This document shows, piece after piece, positions 35,184-41,807 of a stretch of 64,000 nucleotides of DNA. The DNA comes from Streptomyces sp. YS415 (GTDB lineage: Bacteria; Actinomycetota; Actinomycetes; Streptomycetales; Streptomycetaceae), in assembly GCF_023544665.1 (NCBI RefSeq), contig NZ_JAMJFL010000009.1:62001-126000 (forward strand), in the 5' to 3' direction. Made by a program: the position numbers and the translations under genes. The notes under the pieces are model-generated. The model had not been told where the DNA came from and made no database searches. It saw only the letters and a list, made by a program, of their open reading frames with translations. Within the stretch, counting starts at the first letter, position 1. Each line of letters opens with the position of its first letter.

Positions 35184-35873
35184 CTAACGGCGCAGGGCCG
35201 CCGGTTTCCCGGCCTCCACGGGCTGTGTGGCGTCCAGATGCGCCCAGACGATCAGGCGGTGGCTGTGGCCCCACTCCGGTTCGCACGTGGTCAGCGTGAG
35301 ATAGCGGCCCTGACGGGTGTACCCCGATTTACGCGGCACGGGGTCGATCACCTCAATGTCCGTGGGCACGGTTTTGTAGGGGCCCTTGTCGATGCGGTAC
35401 GTGAACCAGGTCGTGCCGTCCGTCAGCACCACCGCGTCGCCCCGGCGCAGCCTGGGGAAGTCCTTGAACGGGTCGCCGTACGTCCGCCGGTGGCCCGCGA
35501 CCGAGAAGTTGCCCCGCTGCCCGAGCCGCGCGGTGTGCGCGTAGTGGCCGAGGCCCTTCTTCAGGGTGCCGGTCGAGGTGCCCTCCAGCACCGGTTTGTT
35601 CCACGTGAAACCGAGCCGCGGGATGTACATGATCGCGAAGGGCTTGCCGCTGCGGTACGCCGCCGGCTCCGGCGCGGTGGTGGCGGAGGCACCGGCGGCA
35701 GGACTCGGCCGGGCGCTCCCCCGGGCCCACTGGTCTTCCAGCTGCCGGATCTGGTCGTCCATCACGTGGTCGGCCTTGACGCCGGTCCAGAACAGTACAT
35801 AGGTGACGAACAGGACTATCACCGTGCCGACCGTGATGCAGAGCTCGCTGATGGTCCTGACGACAAGGCGCAC
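35184..35873 (-). CDS. class E sortase (third copy)
   Basis: 229 aa, GTG start at 35873. N-terminal membrane helix (ELCITVGTVIVLFVTYVLFW), then a catalytic domain with His in SVAGHRRTYG, Cys in LTLTTCEPEWG and Arg in HSHRLIVWA. The Cys motif continues EPEWG instead of TPxxxS as in the other two, and the substrate pocket may therefore differ. It is 19 bp downstream of the DUF881 gene. It contains a one-mismatch parS-like sequence. Confidence 0.9.
   Translation of the reverse strand: MRLVVRTISELCITVGTVIVLFVTYVLFWTGVKADHVMDDQIRQLEDQWARGSARPSPAAGASATTAPEPAAYRSGKPFAIMYIPRLGFTWNKPVLEGTSTGTLKKGLGHYAHTARLGQRGNFSVAGHRRTYGDPFKDFPRLRRGDAVVLTDGTTWFTYRIDKGPYKTVPTDIEVIDPVPRKSGYTRQGRYLTLTTCEPEWGHSHRLIVWAHLDATQPVEAGKPAALRR
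35598..35611. promoter_or_regulatory. near-match to the ParB parS site, inside a sortase gene
   Basis: GTTCCACGTGAAAC differs by one base from the 14-bp core GTTTCACGTGAAAC. Streptomyces chromosomes carry many parS sites near oriC, some inside genes. It may be a weak site or chance. Confidence 0.4.
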
Positions 35874-35892
35874 CGGCGGCTCCGGGTCGGTC

Positions 35893-36672
35893 TCACTCCA
35901 CGGGCTGGGCGTACTGCAGATCCACTGTGCCCGAGTAGCCGGGAAGAGTCACCGTCTCGTCCTCGGTCACTTTCCAGCCCAGGCCGTACACGTTGACGTA
36001 GACCATGTAGTTCTGGATCGCCGGACTCTCCGCGAGCGCCTTCTGGAGCTTCTCGGGCTCCCCGACGGCCGTGATCTTGTACGGCGGTGAGTAGACGCGG
36101 CCCTGGAGGATCAGGGTGTTGCCGACGCAGCGGACGGCGCTGGTGGAGATCAGCCGCTGGTCCATGACCTTGATGCCCTTGGCGCCGCCCTGCCAGAGCG
36201 CGTTGACCACGGCCTGGAGGTCCTGCTGGTGGATGACCAGGTAGTCGGGCTGCGGCTCGGGATAGCCGGGCAGCTTCGCGGTGGCGTCCGGCGGGGCGTC
36301 GTTCAGCGTGACCGTGATCGCCTCACCGGTCACCTTCTGGGTGCCCGCGCGCTTCTCCAGACTCGCGAGCTTCTCGTCCTCGGCCCTGGTGCTGCCGTCG
36401 TCGCGCTCCGCGAGGCCCTCCACGTCCTCGCGCAGGGCGGCGTTCGACTCGTCCAGCTCGCCGTTCTTCAGGCTGCGCTCATGGATCAGGTCCGAAAGCT
36501 TCAGCAACGAGGCGTCCGTGCGGATGTTGGTGCCCTTGGCCGTGTTGAAGCTGGTGAAGAAGATGAGGCCGGCGAGAGCGAAGACGGCAGCGGTGAGCAC
36601 CCGCACGGGCCGGAAACGGCGCCCGCGGGCAGGACTGGATCCCGGTGGGGGAAAGTCGGCAGAATTGCTCAA
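35893..36672 (-). CDS. DUF881 membrane-anchored protein
   Basis: 259 aa. N-terminal membrane helix (VLTAAVFALAGLIFFTSF), a coiled-coil stretch (~60-110, ELDESNAALREDVEGLAERDD), and a DUF881 domain (~115-255: GEAITVTLNDAP, VVNALWQGGAKGIKVMDQRL, YSPPYKITAVG). DUF881 proteins are found in actinobacterial and firmicute division/wall loci (YlxW/YlxX-like); the mechanism is not known. It leads the operon DUF881-sortase and probably shares its promoter region, divergently, with crgA. Confidence 0.88.
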   Translation of the reverse strand: MSNSADFPPPGSSPARGRRFRPVRVLTAAVFALAGLIFFTSFNTAKGTNIRTDASLLKLSDLIHERSLKNGELDESNAALREDVEGLAERDDGSTRAEDEKLASLEKRAGTQKVTGEAITVTLNDAPPDATAKLPGYPEPQPDYLVIHQQDLQAVVNALWQGGAKGIKVMDQRLISTSAVRCVGNTLILQGRVYSPPYKITAVGEPEKLQKALAESPAIQNYMVYVNVYGLGWKVTEDETVTLPGYSGTVDLQYAQPVE

Positions 36673-36813
36673 CGTACCCTTATCTCCTTCGGCGCCACGG
36701 AAGCACTACGCTAACGGACGCCCGGGGGAGCACTCAGTGTCCCCTTGTACGCTGCCCCGAGCCAGCCACAGTTCCCTGCGCGGCCACGCAGCGCATCGAC
36801 AGGAGAGACCCTC

Positions 36814-37068
36814 GTGCCGAAGTCACGTATCCGCAAGAAGGCCGACTACACGCCGCCGCCGGCGAAGCAGGCGACCGCCATCAAGCTGACCAATCGCAGC
36901 TGGGTGGCACCCGTCATGCTGGCCATGTTCGTCATCGGGCTGGCCTGGATCGTCGTGTTCTACGTGACCGACGGTTCGCTGCCCATCGACGCGTTCGGCA
37001 ACTGGAACATCGTGGTGGGCTTCGGCTTCATCGCGGCCGGATTCGGCGTCTCCACGCAGTGGAAGTGA
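36814..37068 (+). CDS. crgA: cell division protein CrgA
   Basis: 84 aa from GTG 36814, with AGGAGAG upstream. The cytoplasmic start [16 protein letters not shown] and two membrane helices ([22 protein letters not shown] and [17 protein letters not shown]) are typical. CrgA coordinates growth and septation and inhibits FtsZ-ring formation in aerial hyphae. The length equals the S. coelicolor protein. Confidence 0.95.
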   Translation: MPKSRIRKKADYTPPPAKQATAIKLTNRSWVAPVMLAMFVIGLAWIVVFYVTDGSLPIDAFGNWNIVVGFGFIAAGFGVSTQWK

Positions 37069-37115
37069 CGGCCACGCCCCGGTGAACTCACCTCTGCCCA
37101 GGGCTATCCCCTGAG

Positions 37116-37338
37116 TTATCCACAGCGGTTTTCCACATGGGGAAAAGAAAGACGATCTGTGGATAACCCCTAGGGCGTTGACGCCGGTGTGACGGAAGTA
37201 CCGGCAATCGAAAAGGCATTCGCCCCCTGCCTGACCTGCGGAAACACGGGTCGGTGACAGGGGGCACTGCTGTTCCCGCACCCTATGCACAAGATCCGGC
37301 ACCTGCTGTGGACAACAGCCCCGCTCAGCTGTGGAAAC
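37116..37338. promoter_or_regulatory. cluster of DnaA boxes downstream of crgA
   Basis: Perfect or near-perfect 9-mers: TTATCCACA at 37116-37124 (+), TTTTCCACA at 37129-37137 (+), TTATCCACA at 37158-37166 (-), TTGTCCACA at 37307-37315 (-) and GTTTCCACA at 37330-37338 (-). The consensus is TT(A/G)TCCACA. They fill the 277-bp gap between convergent crgA and rhomboid genes. Such clusters outside oriC are known in S. coelicolor to titrate DnaA; that this is the equivalent is inferred. Confidence 0.7.
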
Positions 37339-37345
37339 GCACGGC

Positions 37346-38233
37346 TCAGGTGAGCTGTGCGGTTCTCACCAGGATGAGCCCGACGAGCACCGCCAGCACC
37401 ACCGCACAGGTGCCGTACTGGACCAGGGACCGCCGCTCGCGCGGGGCGTGGACCATGCCGTAGCCGACCACCACGCCGGCCACCAGGCCGCCGATGTGTG
37501 CCTGCCAGGAGATATTGAAGCCGGGGCTGAAGGTGAAGAGCAGGTTGATCGCCAGCAGGGCGAGGATGGGCCGCATGTCGTAGTTCATGCGCCGCATCAG
37601 GACGGCGGTGGCGCCGAAGAGCCCGAAGACGGCACCGGAGGCGCCGAGAGTGGCCGTGGTGGGGGAGGCCGCGAGATAGGCGAGGGTGCTGCCCGCCAGG
37701 CCCGACACCAGGTACAGGGTCAGATAACGGGTGCGGCCCAGGGCGGCTTCCAGAGGGCCGCCGAGCCACCACAGGCTGAGCATGTTGAAACCGATGTGCC
37801 AGATCTCCTCGTGGGTGAACACCGAGGTGAACAGGCGGTACCACTCCCCGCCCGCGACGCCCTGGGTGGGCGTGAAGGGCTCGGGCGGCCAGGCGCCGAG
37901 CAGCACGAGATCGTTCAGCAGCGACGGCCGGGCCTGTACGGCGATGAACACCGCGAGGTTGATGCCGAGGAGGATCTTGGTGATCAGTCGGGGGTCCGCA
38001 GTGAGCGTGCCGCCCGCGATCGTGCGCGGACGGGCCGCGGTGGGCGCGTGTCCGGTGCCGGAGCCGGTGCGGACGCAGTCGGGGCACTGGAAGCCGACGG
38101 AGGCGCTGACCATGCAGTCGGGGCAGATGGGGCGCTCGCACCGGGTGCAGCGGACGCCGGTCTCCCGGTCCGGGTGCCGGTAGCAGCCGGGCAGGCCCTG
38201 GGCCTGGTGCGCGCTGTCTGGCGCCTGGTCCAT
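37346..38233 (-). CDS. rhomboid-family intramembrane serine protease with N-terminal zinc-finger-like region
   Basis: 295 aa from ATG 38233, preceded by AGGGGAT. The N-terminus has paired cysteines (CYRHPDRETGVRCTRCERPICPDCM and CPDC), a B-box-like zinc site. Then six membrane helices with the catalytic Ser in TLGASGAVFGLFG (~195) and His in WQAHIGGLVAGVVVGYG (~255). The conserved N-to-helix loop WYRLFTSVFTHEEIWHIGFNM is present. Substrate unknown. The family is standard at this locus between crgA and the cyclophilin gene. Confidence 0.93.
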   Translation of the reverse strand: MDQAPDSAHQAQGLPGCYRHPDRETGVRCTRCERPICPDCMVSASVGFQCPDCVRTGSGTGHAPTAARPRTIAGGTLTADPRLITKILLGINLAVFIAVQARPSLLNDLVLLGAWPPEPFTPTQGVAGGEWYRLFTSVFTHEEIWHIGFNMLSLWWLGGPLEAALGRTRYLTLYLVSGLAGSTLAYLAASPTTATLGASGAVFGLFGATAVLMRRMNYDMRPILALLAINLLFTFSPGFNISWQAHIGGLVAGVVVGYGMVHAPRERRSLVQYGTCAVVLAVLVGLILVRTAQLT

Positions 38234-38266
38234 GAGATCCCCTAAGTCGTCGTCCCGGCATGCACC

Positions 38267-38298
38267 CGCCCCGCCCATCTTTACGGATGAGCGGGGCG
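38267..38298 (-). terminator. terminator between the cyclophilin and rhomboid genes
   Basis: CGCCCCGCCCATC and GATGAGCGGGGCG form a 13-bp stem with one mismatch around a 6-nt AT-rich loop. It lies 22 bp past the cyclophilin stop and just upstream of the rhomboid start, so it separates two co-directional genes. Confidence 0.8.
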
Positions 38299-38320
38299 AT
38301 TGGTTCCCTTCGGGCAGGCC

Positions 38321-38848
38321 CTAGCGGGTCTCGACGACGACGGATTCGATGACGATGTCGGTGACCGGGCGCGTGGTGCGCGGGTTGATCTGCGTGGTGG
38401 CGATGGCGTCCACGACCTTCTGGCTGGCCGGGTCGACGACCTCGCCGAAGATGGTGTGCTTGCGGTTGAGGTGCACCGCCGGGGCGACGGTGATGAAGAA
38501 CTGCGAGCCGTTGGTGCCCGGCCCGGCGTTGGCCATGGCCATCAGATACGGCCGGTCGAAGCGCAGGTCGGGGTGGAACTCGTCCTCGAACTCGTAGCCG
38601 GGGCCGCCGATGCCGGTGCCCAGGGGGTCGCCGCCCTGGATCATGAAGCCGCTGAGCACCCGGTGGAAGATCGTGCCGTCATAGAGGGGGGTGCTCGACC
38701 GCTCACCGGTGGCGGGATTGGTCCACTCACGCTCGCCCTTGGCGAGTTCGACGAAGTTGCGCACCGTCTTGGGCGCGTGGTTCGGCAGCAGCCGTACGTC
38801 GATGTCGCCGTGGCTGGTCTTCAGGGTGGCGTGGAGCTGCTCGGCCAC
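38321..38848 (-). CDS. cyclophilin-type peptidyl-prolyl cis-trans isomerase
   Basis: 175 aa cytoplasmic cyclophilin. Motifs: TSHGDIDVRLLPNHAPKTVRNFVELA (~10-35), YDGTIFHRVLSGFMIQGGDP (~57-76, with the catalytic Arg), MANAGPGTNGSQFFITVAP (~105-123) and HTIFGEVVD (~133). There is no signal peptide. It catalyses proline isomerisation during protein folding. The promoter lies in the 277-bp gap shared with the divergent DUF5324-like gene. Confidence 0.94.
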   Translation of the reverse strand: MAEQLHATLKTSHGDIDVRLLPNHAPKTVRNFVELAKGEREWTNPATGERSSTPLYDGTIFHRVLSGFMIQGGDPLGTGIGGPGYEFEDEFHPDLRFDRPYLMAMANAGPGTNGSQFFITVAPAVHLNRKHTIFGEVVDPASQKVVDAIATTQINPRTTRPVTDIVIESVVVETR

Positions 38849-38980
38849 GATGTGCCTTCCTTTGTCTACTGGTGACCCTCCGATCCTTGCAGAAATCCGG
38901 TCGAGTGACCCCGGGCCGGGGGCGCGCGGCGGCGATCCGTGGCATTGTCGACGACAAGCTCCTGTTGCCCTGTATTCATC

Positions 38981-39036
38981 TGTGTGACCTGGTTGCCCTG
39001 TGTGACCTTGATGCCTCTGCGTGACCCGGATGCCCG
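38981..39036. repeat. three tandem 18-19-bp repeats between divergent genes
   Basis: TGTGTGACCTGGTTGCCC, TGTGTGACCTTGATGCCTC and TGCGTGACCCGGATGCCCG follow one another directly. The block is in the intergenic space between the cyclophilin gene and the plus-strand gene at 39126. A regulator-binding array is possible; none is known to me. Confidence 0.6.
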
Positions 39037-39125
39037 CCCTTCACATGCCCCCGAGCTCATTCGCAGGCATGATCCGTAAAAGGGTGGAAAGTCGAAATAC
39101 GTAACGCCACCGAGGAGGAGGAACC

Positions 39126-39824
39126 GTGACCCGCAAAGACAGCGTGCGCGCCGCAGCCGGCTCGGCGAAGGACAGCGTGCGGCACGCCGCGGAAGTGGTG
39201 GCGCCCTACGCCGGCACAGCCAAGGACTCGGCCGTGCACTACGCACAGGAGGCGCGCGTTCGGCTCGCGCCGAAAGTGTCCCAGGCCGCCGAGCAGGCCC
39301 GCGTGCAGTACGACGCCCTTGTCGCCCCGCGACTGGAGCAGGCCCTCACCCATGTGCCGCCGAAGGTCGACCACGCCGCCCAGGAGGCCGCACTCCGTAC
39401 CCGACTCGCTGCCCGCCAGGCGGCCGACTACTCCCGCCCGCGGCTGGAGCAGGCGGTCGCGGTGGCCGTGCCCATGAAGGCCGAGGCCGCATCCCGCAGC
39501 GTGGCCGCGCTGGCCGCGCTCCGCGGGCAGGTCTCGCCCGAGGAGATCCACAAGCTGGTCCGCAAGCACGAGCGCCGGGCGCGGGCCGGCCGGCTCGCGA
39601 AGGCCCTGCTCGTCGCGGGCGCTCTGTCGGGCGCCGCGTTCGCCGCCTGGAAGTGGTGGGACAAGCAGGCCAACCCGGACTGGCTGGTCGAGCCCCCCGC
39701 CGCCACCGAGGTCCCGGAGACGGGCCCCCTCGCCTCGGTGGACGGCAGCGCCCCCTCGGTCCTCGACCCCGAGGTCGAGGAGAAGGAGGCCGAGGAGGCC
39801 GCGAACCGCGAGGAACGCCCGTGA
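39126..39824 (+). CDS. DUF5324-like protein
   Basis: 232 aa, GTG start behind GAGGAGGAGG. The first ~140 residues are Ala-rich amphipathic helix with repeated KDSV/AKDSA and A-A-E-Q-A units, then a basic stretch (RKHERRARAGRL), one membrane helix (LLVAGALSGAAFAAWKWW, ~163-180) and an acidic C-terminal tail. It matches a Streptomyces-specific conserved family that I recall as DUF5324; function unknown. It is the last conserved gene before the accessory island. Confidence 0.75.
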   Translation: MTRKDSVRAAAGSAKDSVRHAAEVVAPYAGTAKDSAVHYAQEARVRLAPKVSQAAEQARVQYDALVAPRLEQALTHVPPKVDHAAQEAALRTRLAARQAADYSRPRLEQAVAVAVPMKAEAASRSVAALAALRGQVSPEEIHKLVRKHERRARAGRLAKALLVAGALSGAAFAAWKWWDKQANPDWLVEPPAATEVPETGPLASVDGSAPSVLDPEVEEKEAEEAANREERP

Positions 39825-39851
39825 CGTGACGGCGTTCCGAGCACAGCGCCC

Positions 39852-39890
39852 CGTGGGGCGGGAGACCTGTCGGGGGTTTCCCGCCCCGCG
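39852..39890 (+). terminator. terminator after the DUF5324-like gene
   Basis: CGTGGGGCGGGA pairs with TCCCGCCCCGCG (12 bp including one G-U) around a 15-nt loop, 27 bp after the stop. The parS site follows 4 bp later. Confidence 0.8.
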
Positions 39891-39894
39891 GTGC

Positions 39895-39910
39895 TGTTTC
39901 ACGTGAAACA
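39895..39910. promoter_or_regulatory. parS: parS centromere site
   Basis: TGTTTCACGTGAAACA is a perfect 16-bp palindrome identical to the bacterial parS consensus bound by ParB. Streptomyces carry about twenty parS sites near oriC; gyrB/gyrA at 59-64 kb confirm that this window is origin-proximal. It sits exactly at the edge between the conserved block and the island. Confidence 0.95.
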
Positions 39911-40105
39911 GAACGCCCCGAATGCCGGCAGCCGGGCCGCCCGCCGTCGTCTTCTGTACCAGCGTGCGATTCCTGCTGGGATGTCGATCTCTGCTTGGAA
40001 ATCGACAGGTTCTCCTTTGCGATGATGGCTCGGCAGGAAGAGTCCCTGACGGTGCTCCGCCCCGTTGCGGTGTCTGAATAGACACGGCTGCGGCACGTGA
40101 ACCCG

Positions 40106-40295
40106 CTACACCAGCGTCACCGACCGGGTGTCCCGGAAACCATCCGTGCGGAAGCGGCCCGTCAGCGCCTCGTCGGGTGCGCCCGACAGGATGAGGAGAT
40201 CGTGGCCGGGGGCCTGCGCAGACTCCGGCCAGGACAGTCGGGTGCCGTGAACAGTCCCGGCTGTACGACGTGAGTCTGAGCGAACTCCCAGGTGT
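40106..40295 (-). pseudogene. unidentified gene remnant
   Basis: Two minus-strand frames carry protein-like pieces that read on from each other: NTWEFAQTHVVQPGLFTA in one, then SAQAPGHDLLILSGAPDEALTG with FRTDGFRDTRSVTLV and a stop in another. This suggests the frameshifted C-terminus of a lost gene. The family was not recognised. It abuts the decayed metallo-hydrolase. Confidence 0.4.
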
Positions 40296-40713
40296 TCAGA
40301 GCTGCGTCGAGGCCCCCGGGGCCAGGCGCAGGTGCTCCGTGCCGCCCAGCCCGCCGATCTGACGGGGGTCGGGGACGGTGAGGGCATCGCCGGGGTGGAA
40401 GACCGTGCCGGAGGCGTCGCCCTGCACGAGATAGCCGACGTTCGTGATGCGCGGGATGTCCGGATGGATGACGGCGTGCAGTTCGCCATGGACCTGGACC
40501 TCGAATCCCGCCGCAGTGAACGTGTCGCCGTGGCCGACAGTGTGGACGCGGCCCGGGAACGCGGAGGTCACCTGCTCCACGACCGATTTCAGGGTCGGCG
40601 CCGAGCGCGGCGTCCTGCTCTGAGAACCCGCCCGGGTCGATGACAAGGGTTCGGCCGTCCTTCGCCAGGCGGACGCAGGCATGGGAATTCTTGGTGAGCT
40701 TCTTGGGACCCAT
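40296..40713 (-). pseudogene. decayed MBL-fold metallo-hydrolase
   Basis: The first frame reads MGPKKLTKNSHACVRLAKDG...IDPGGFSEQDAALGAD, the normal start of a Streptomyces MBL-fold hydrolase. Near 40580 the homology shifts to a second frame: VVEQVTSAFPGRVHTVGHGD...VHGELHAVIHPDIP...TVFHPGDALTVPD, ending GGLGGTEHLRLAPG and a stop at 40296. The segment that should contain the metal-binding HxHxDH is missing at the frameshift, and about 60-70 residues are missing between DALTVPD and GGLGG. The gene is therefore non-functional. Confidence 0.75.
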
Positions 40714-40740
40714 CCCCGTGCGGAACTGTTCGACGGAGCG

Positions 40741-41154
40741 TCAGCCACGGTAGACACTGAAGCGCTTGGTCAGAGTGCGGACCAGCGCGTGCTCCCCCAC
40801 CACGCCGACCGCGCAGACGCTCAGTTCGCCCGGCGCCGCCTGGGCGACCAAGTCCCGGTAGGCGTCGAAGGAGTTGCTGAGCGACTGGCCCTGGGAGGTG
40901 AACAGCACGGTGGGCAGTCCATCCGCCCGGGCGGCCTCGGCGAGAGCGGTCAGGTGACTGCTCCGCCCGGAGAGCACCAGGGTGTTGAAACGGATGCCGG
41001 CATGCAGCGCGCCCTCGGCGTCACGCACGTCGTCCGCGTAGATCCGGTCGTCGAGGCGAGCCAGTTGGCCCATGACGATCGCGGAGGCGTTGGCGACCGC
41101 CCCCGCGTCCAGCGATTTGTCGACGGCGATGGCCGTACGGAGAAGGTCGGACAC
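40741..41154 (-). CDS. DUF2000 family protein in the bacilysin-like mini-cluster
   Basis: 137 aa, GTG start at 41154 sharing one base with the stop of the BacA-like gene (TAGTG), so the two are coupled. The sequence IAVDKSLDAGAVANASAIVMGQLA ... FNTLVLSGRSSHLTALAEAA ... TQAAPGEL-like C-terminus (VCAVGVVGEHALVRTLTKRFSVYRG) matches DUF2000, small proteins with a peptidyl-tRNA-hydrolase-2-like fold and no settled function. In this operon it replaces what would be BacB/BacC in bacilysin loci. It could act on the amino acid, the dipeptide or a tRNA; none of these is shown. Confidence 0.65.
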   Translation of the reverse strand: MSDLLRTAIAVDKSLDAGAVANASAIVMGQLARLDDRIYADDVRDAEGALHAGIRFNTLVLSGRSSHLTALAEAARADGLPTVLFTSQGQSLSNSFDAYRDLVAQAAPGELSVCAVGVVGEHALVRTLTKRFSVYRG

Positions 41155-41768
41155 TACTGCTGGTTCCTCCGCTCGAACACGACGAAGCTCATCGGTGTAC
41201 CGGCCGAGAGCACCTCGATGATCTCGAGACCGTAGTGGTCGGCGCAGGTCCGGTTGGTGATGGCGGCCGCGATACGGGGGTTCTCCAGGGCGCCGCGGCA
41301 GGCCGCGCTGTTGGACATGGCCTGGACCGCGTCGTCCGTGCGGCTCTCGACGCCGGCCTCGAACAGGACTCTGGTCGCCGGGTGGTAGTGGACGGTGTCG
41401 AAGCGGTGGAGGGCCGCATGTTCCTCAGGGGCGGCGAGGACCATGTCGGGCAGCGTGCTGACGAATGCCTCGACCGCGCGCAGTCGCGGGTCGAAGAAGA
41501 AGGAGCGGATCTCCGGGTACGCGCCGGCCACGAGCAGCGCGTCGTGCCGTCCGTCCTTCACCGACGTGGCTGCGAGTTCGAACGACGGGTAGCCGACCAG
41601 CCGGCCCGCTCTCCCCTGTGCCGCCGCCCACCGCATTCCCACGGTGACGCTACAGGTCAGACCCGCGGGATCGTCCGCGAGTGTGGCGGCGGAGCGATAA
41701 CGCATGGCCGGCGTGATTTCCGTGGAAAATGCCGCCGTCTCCTGGTAGCCATCGATCTGGGCAGTCAT
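41154..41768 (-). CDS. BacA-like prephenate decarboxylase family protein
   Basis: 204 aa, the same length as B. subtilis BacA. From memory of BacA, the match runs through the middle and C-terminal half: FELAATSVKDGRHDALLVAG with YPEIRSFFFDPRLRAVEAF against the BacA stretch ending YDGIKHFYMRPDLQLLQIF, and IAAAITNRTCADHYGLEIIE with GTPMSFVVFER against IALTNELARQKYGL and IPMSWSLFEK. This is the prephenate-dehydratase-like fold. The N-terminal GPxGTxS motif of dehydratases is not seen. BacA, SalX and AerD decarboxylate prephenate without aromatisation, giving dihydro-hydroxyphenylpyruvate. ATG 41768 follows GGGAG and lies 39 bp after the ATP-grasp gene. Confidence 0.6.
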   Translation of the reverse strand: MTAQIDGYQETAAFSTEITPAMRYRSAATLADDPAGLTCSVTVGMRWAAAQGRAGRLVGYPSFELAATSVKDGRHDALLVAGAYPEIRSFFFDPRLRAVEAFVSTLPDMVLAAPEEHAALHRFDTVHYHPATRVLFEAGVESRTDDAVQAMSNSAACRGALENPRIAAAITNRTCADHYGLEIIEVLSAGTPMSFVVFERRNQQ

Positions 41769-41807
41769 GGTCAGCTCCCGCCCACATAAGAGATGAAGGG
41801 GGAATAA

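Noticed and set aside
35598..35611. The near-parS sequence as a definite ParB site
   Set aside because: One mismatch and inside a coding region; kept only as a low-confidence feature.
37116..37338. The DnaA-box cluster as a replication origin
   Set aside because: Only five boxes, no AT-rich unwinding region, and dnaA/dnaN are not adjacent. Streptomyces oriC should lie beyond gyrB to the right.
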